From an uncultured Eubacteriales bacterium (GTDB lineage: Bacteria > Bacillota > Clostridia > Oscillospirales > CAG-272): a stretch of DNA of 6,741 nt. The number at the start of each line of letters is the position of its first letter. Positions within the stretch are counted from its first letter, which is position 1. Positions 6,297-6,741 of the stretch are shown one piece after another. The stretch is from contig CAKSEM010000080.1 of the NCBI GenBank assembly GCA_934446485.1, positions 1 through 6,741 on the forward strand, written 5' to 3'. The notes under the pieces are model-generated. The model was not told the origin of the DNA and did not search any database. It saw only the letters and a list, made by a program, of their open reading frames with translations. The position numbers and the translations under genes are program-made.

Positions 6297-6325
6297 AAGT
6301 CGTACCTCTTGTTGCGGTGCGACTT
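6297..6325. other. 10-bp hairpin without a T-tract
   Basis: AAGTCGTACC (6297-6306) pairs with GGTGCGACTT (6316-6325), with one G-U pair and a 9-base loop. No run of T follows on either strand, so it is not a typical intrinsic terminator. It lies just after the small membrane protein gene and could stabilise the 3' end of the message. It could also be part of a dispersed repeat. Confidence 0.5.
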
Positions 6326-6337
6326 GACTCTCATATG

Positions 6338-6373
6338 AAAAGTACAGCCACCGATTTCGGTGGCTGTACTTTT
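6338..6373. terminator. bidirectional Rho-independent terminator
   Basis: A perfect 16-bp stem (6338-6353 with 6358-6373) closes on the four-base loop ATTT. The stem begins with AAAA and ends with TTTT, so it reads as a terminator in both directions. It lies between convergent genes: the plus-strand membrane protein ending at 6265 and the minus-strand metal-binding protein ending at 6476. It can therefore stop transcription from both sides. Confidence 0.9.
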
Positions 6374-6382
6374 CCGTAAACG

Positions 6383-6416
6383 GAATTCCCGAGCATCGGA
6401 AAATGCTCGGGAATTC
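6383..6416. terminator. second hairpin, probable terminator
   Basis: A perfect 14-bp stem (6383-6396 with 6403-6416) has the six-base loop CGGAAA. On the plus strand the stem is followed by TTTCTCT, a modest T-rich tail. On the minus strand it is followed by CCGTTTACGG, which is weaker as a tail. It lies 9 bases after the first terminator and may act as a back-up stop for the operon or protect the 3' end of the opposing transcript. Both arms carry GAATTC at their ends. Confidence 0.65.
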
Positions 6417-6475
6417 TTTCTCTGCCGCGCGGTTTATTATATCGGGAGAGTATGTAACGGGCGCGGAATCATGTG

Positions 6476-6733
6476 TTATTTTCTGCCGAATCCGAACAAT
6501 CCGTGTTTTTCATAAGGCTCAGTTTCGCAGCCCGTGAGCTTGTACCCGATGGATTCAAGCGCCGATGCGATTGCATCCTCGCTCGGAGCCGTTTCTGATA
6601 TGATTACGCTCTCTCCCTTTGTGTGTGATGAGGTCACCTTTTTTACAGCAAATCTTTGACGTATCAGATCATTTACGTGTGACTCGCACATGCTGCACAT
6701 CATTCCGTCAATTTTAAGTGTAGTTTTGAACAT
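6476..6733 (-). CDS. heavy-metal-associated (HMA, CopZ-like) domain protein
   Basis: An 85-residue cytosolic protein with one HMA domain of the ferredoxin-like fold (about residues 2-67). The metal site is MMCSMC (11-16, ligands C13 and C16) inside the usual GM-x-C-x-x-C-x-x-H-V context. Such proteins carry soft metal ions, usually copper(I), to P-type ATPases or sensors. The metal is not certain here because no transporter or regulator is in view. A short tail after the domain contains C69 and ends in GLFGFGRK (78-85), which CopZ lacks; it may be a docking peptide or simply a family-specific end. The start is the ATG at 6733-6731. Its ribosome binding site and promoter are at or beyond the window edge. 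The gene is convergent with the electron-transfer operon and separated from it by terminators, so it is functionally unrelated as far as can be seen. Confidence 0.86.
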   Translation of the reverse strand: MFKTTLKIDGMMCSMCESHVNDLIRQRFAVKKVTSSHTKGESVIISETAPSEDAIASALESIGYKLTGCETEPYEKHGLFGFGRK

Positions 6734-6741
6734 AACATATC

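Overview
The window looks like part of the chromosome of an anaerobic bacterium, most likely a member of the Clostridia. The signs are strong AGGAGG-type ribosome binding sites, tightly overlapping genes, a cytosolic iron-sulfur/flavin electron-transfer operon, and a small CxxC heavy-metal-domain protein of a kind I associate with clostridial genomes. This assignment is an inference from gene types, not from a marker gene.

Positions 1-5928 hold one plus-strand operon, cut at its 5' end. The order is: the C-terminus of an HdrA-type flavoprotein; an MvhD/FlpD/FlxD-type [2Fe-2S] linker protein; two large iron-sulfur proteins, one FrhB/FdhB-like and one AsrA-like; an AsrB/PyrK-like FAD-NAD(P)H reductase with a C-terminal [2Fe-2S] site; a 2Fe-2S plus double 4Fe-4S protein of the FrdB/TfrB N-terminal type; and a soluble fumarate-reductase-type flavoprotein. 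The first five genes overlap by 8-13 bases. The last two follow gaps of 26 and 13 bases. The first five match the known FlxABCD-HdrA arrangement, an NADH-oxidising flavin-based electron-bifurcating module. No HdrB gene (CCG domains) is visible where the usual heterodisulfide reductase partner would be expected. The FrdB/FrdA-like pair occupies that place.

The most interesting reading is therefore a soluble complex that takes electrons from NAD(P)H through the FlxA-like protein, the two iron-sulfur subunits and FlxD to the HdrA flavin. There the electrons would be split between ferredoxin and an organic double-bond acceptor (fumarate or another enoate) reduced by the FrdA-like subunit. The FrdA-like protein keeps the catalytic His, Glu and Arg positions of fumarate reductase. 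It has Asn where covalently flavinylated relatives have His, carries an N-terminal extension of about 90 residues, and lacks most of the usual C-terminal domain. Bifurcation and the substrate are inference.

Positions 5951-6265 encode a 104-residue, three-helix membrane protein that resembles SemiSWEET/PQ-loop proteins. It follows the operon by 22 bases. Positions 6266-6475 form a convergent intergenic region with three hairpins, including a 16-bp bidirectional terminator. The minus-strand gene at 6476-6733 encodes a small heavy-metal-associated (CopZ-like) protein. No RNA gene, mobile element or CRISPR array was seen.
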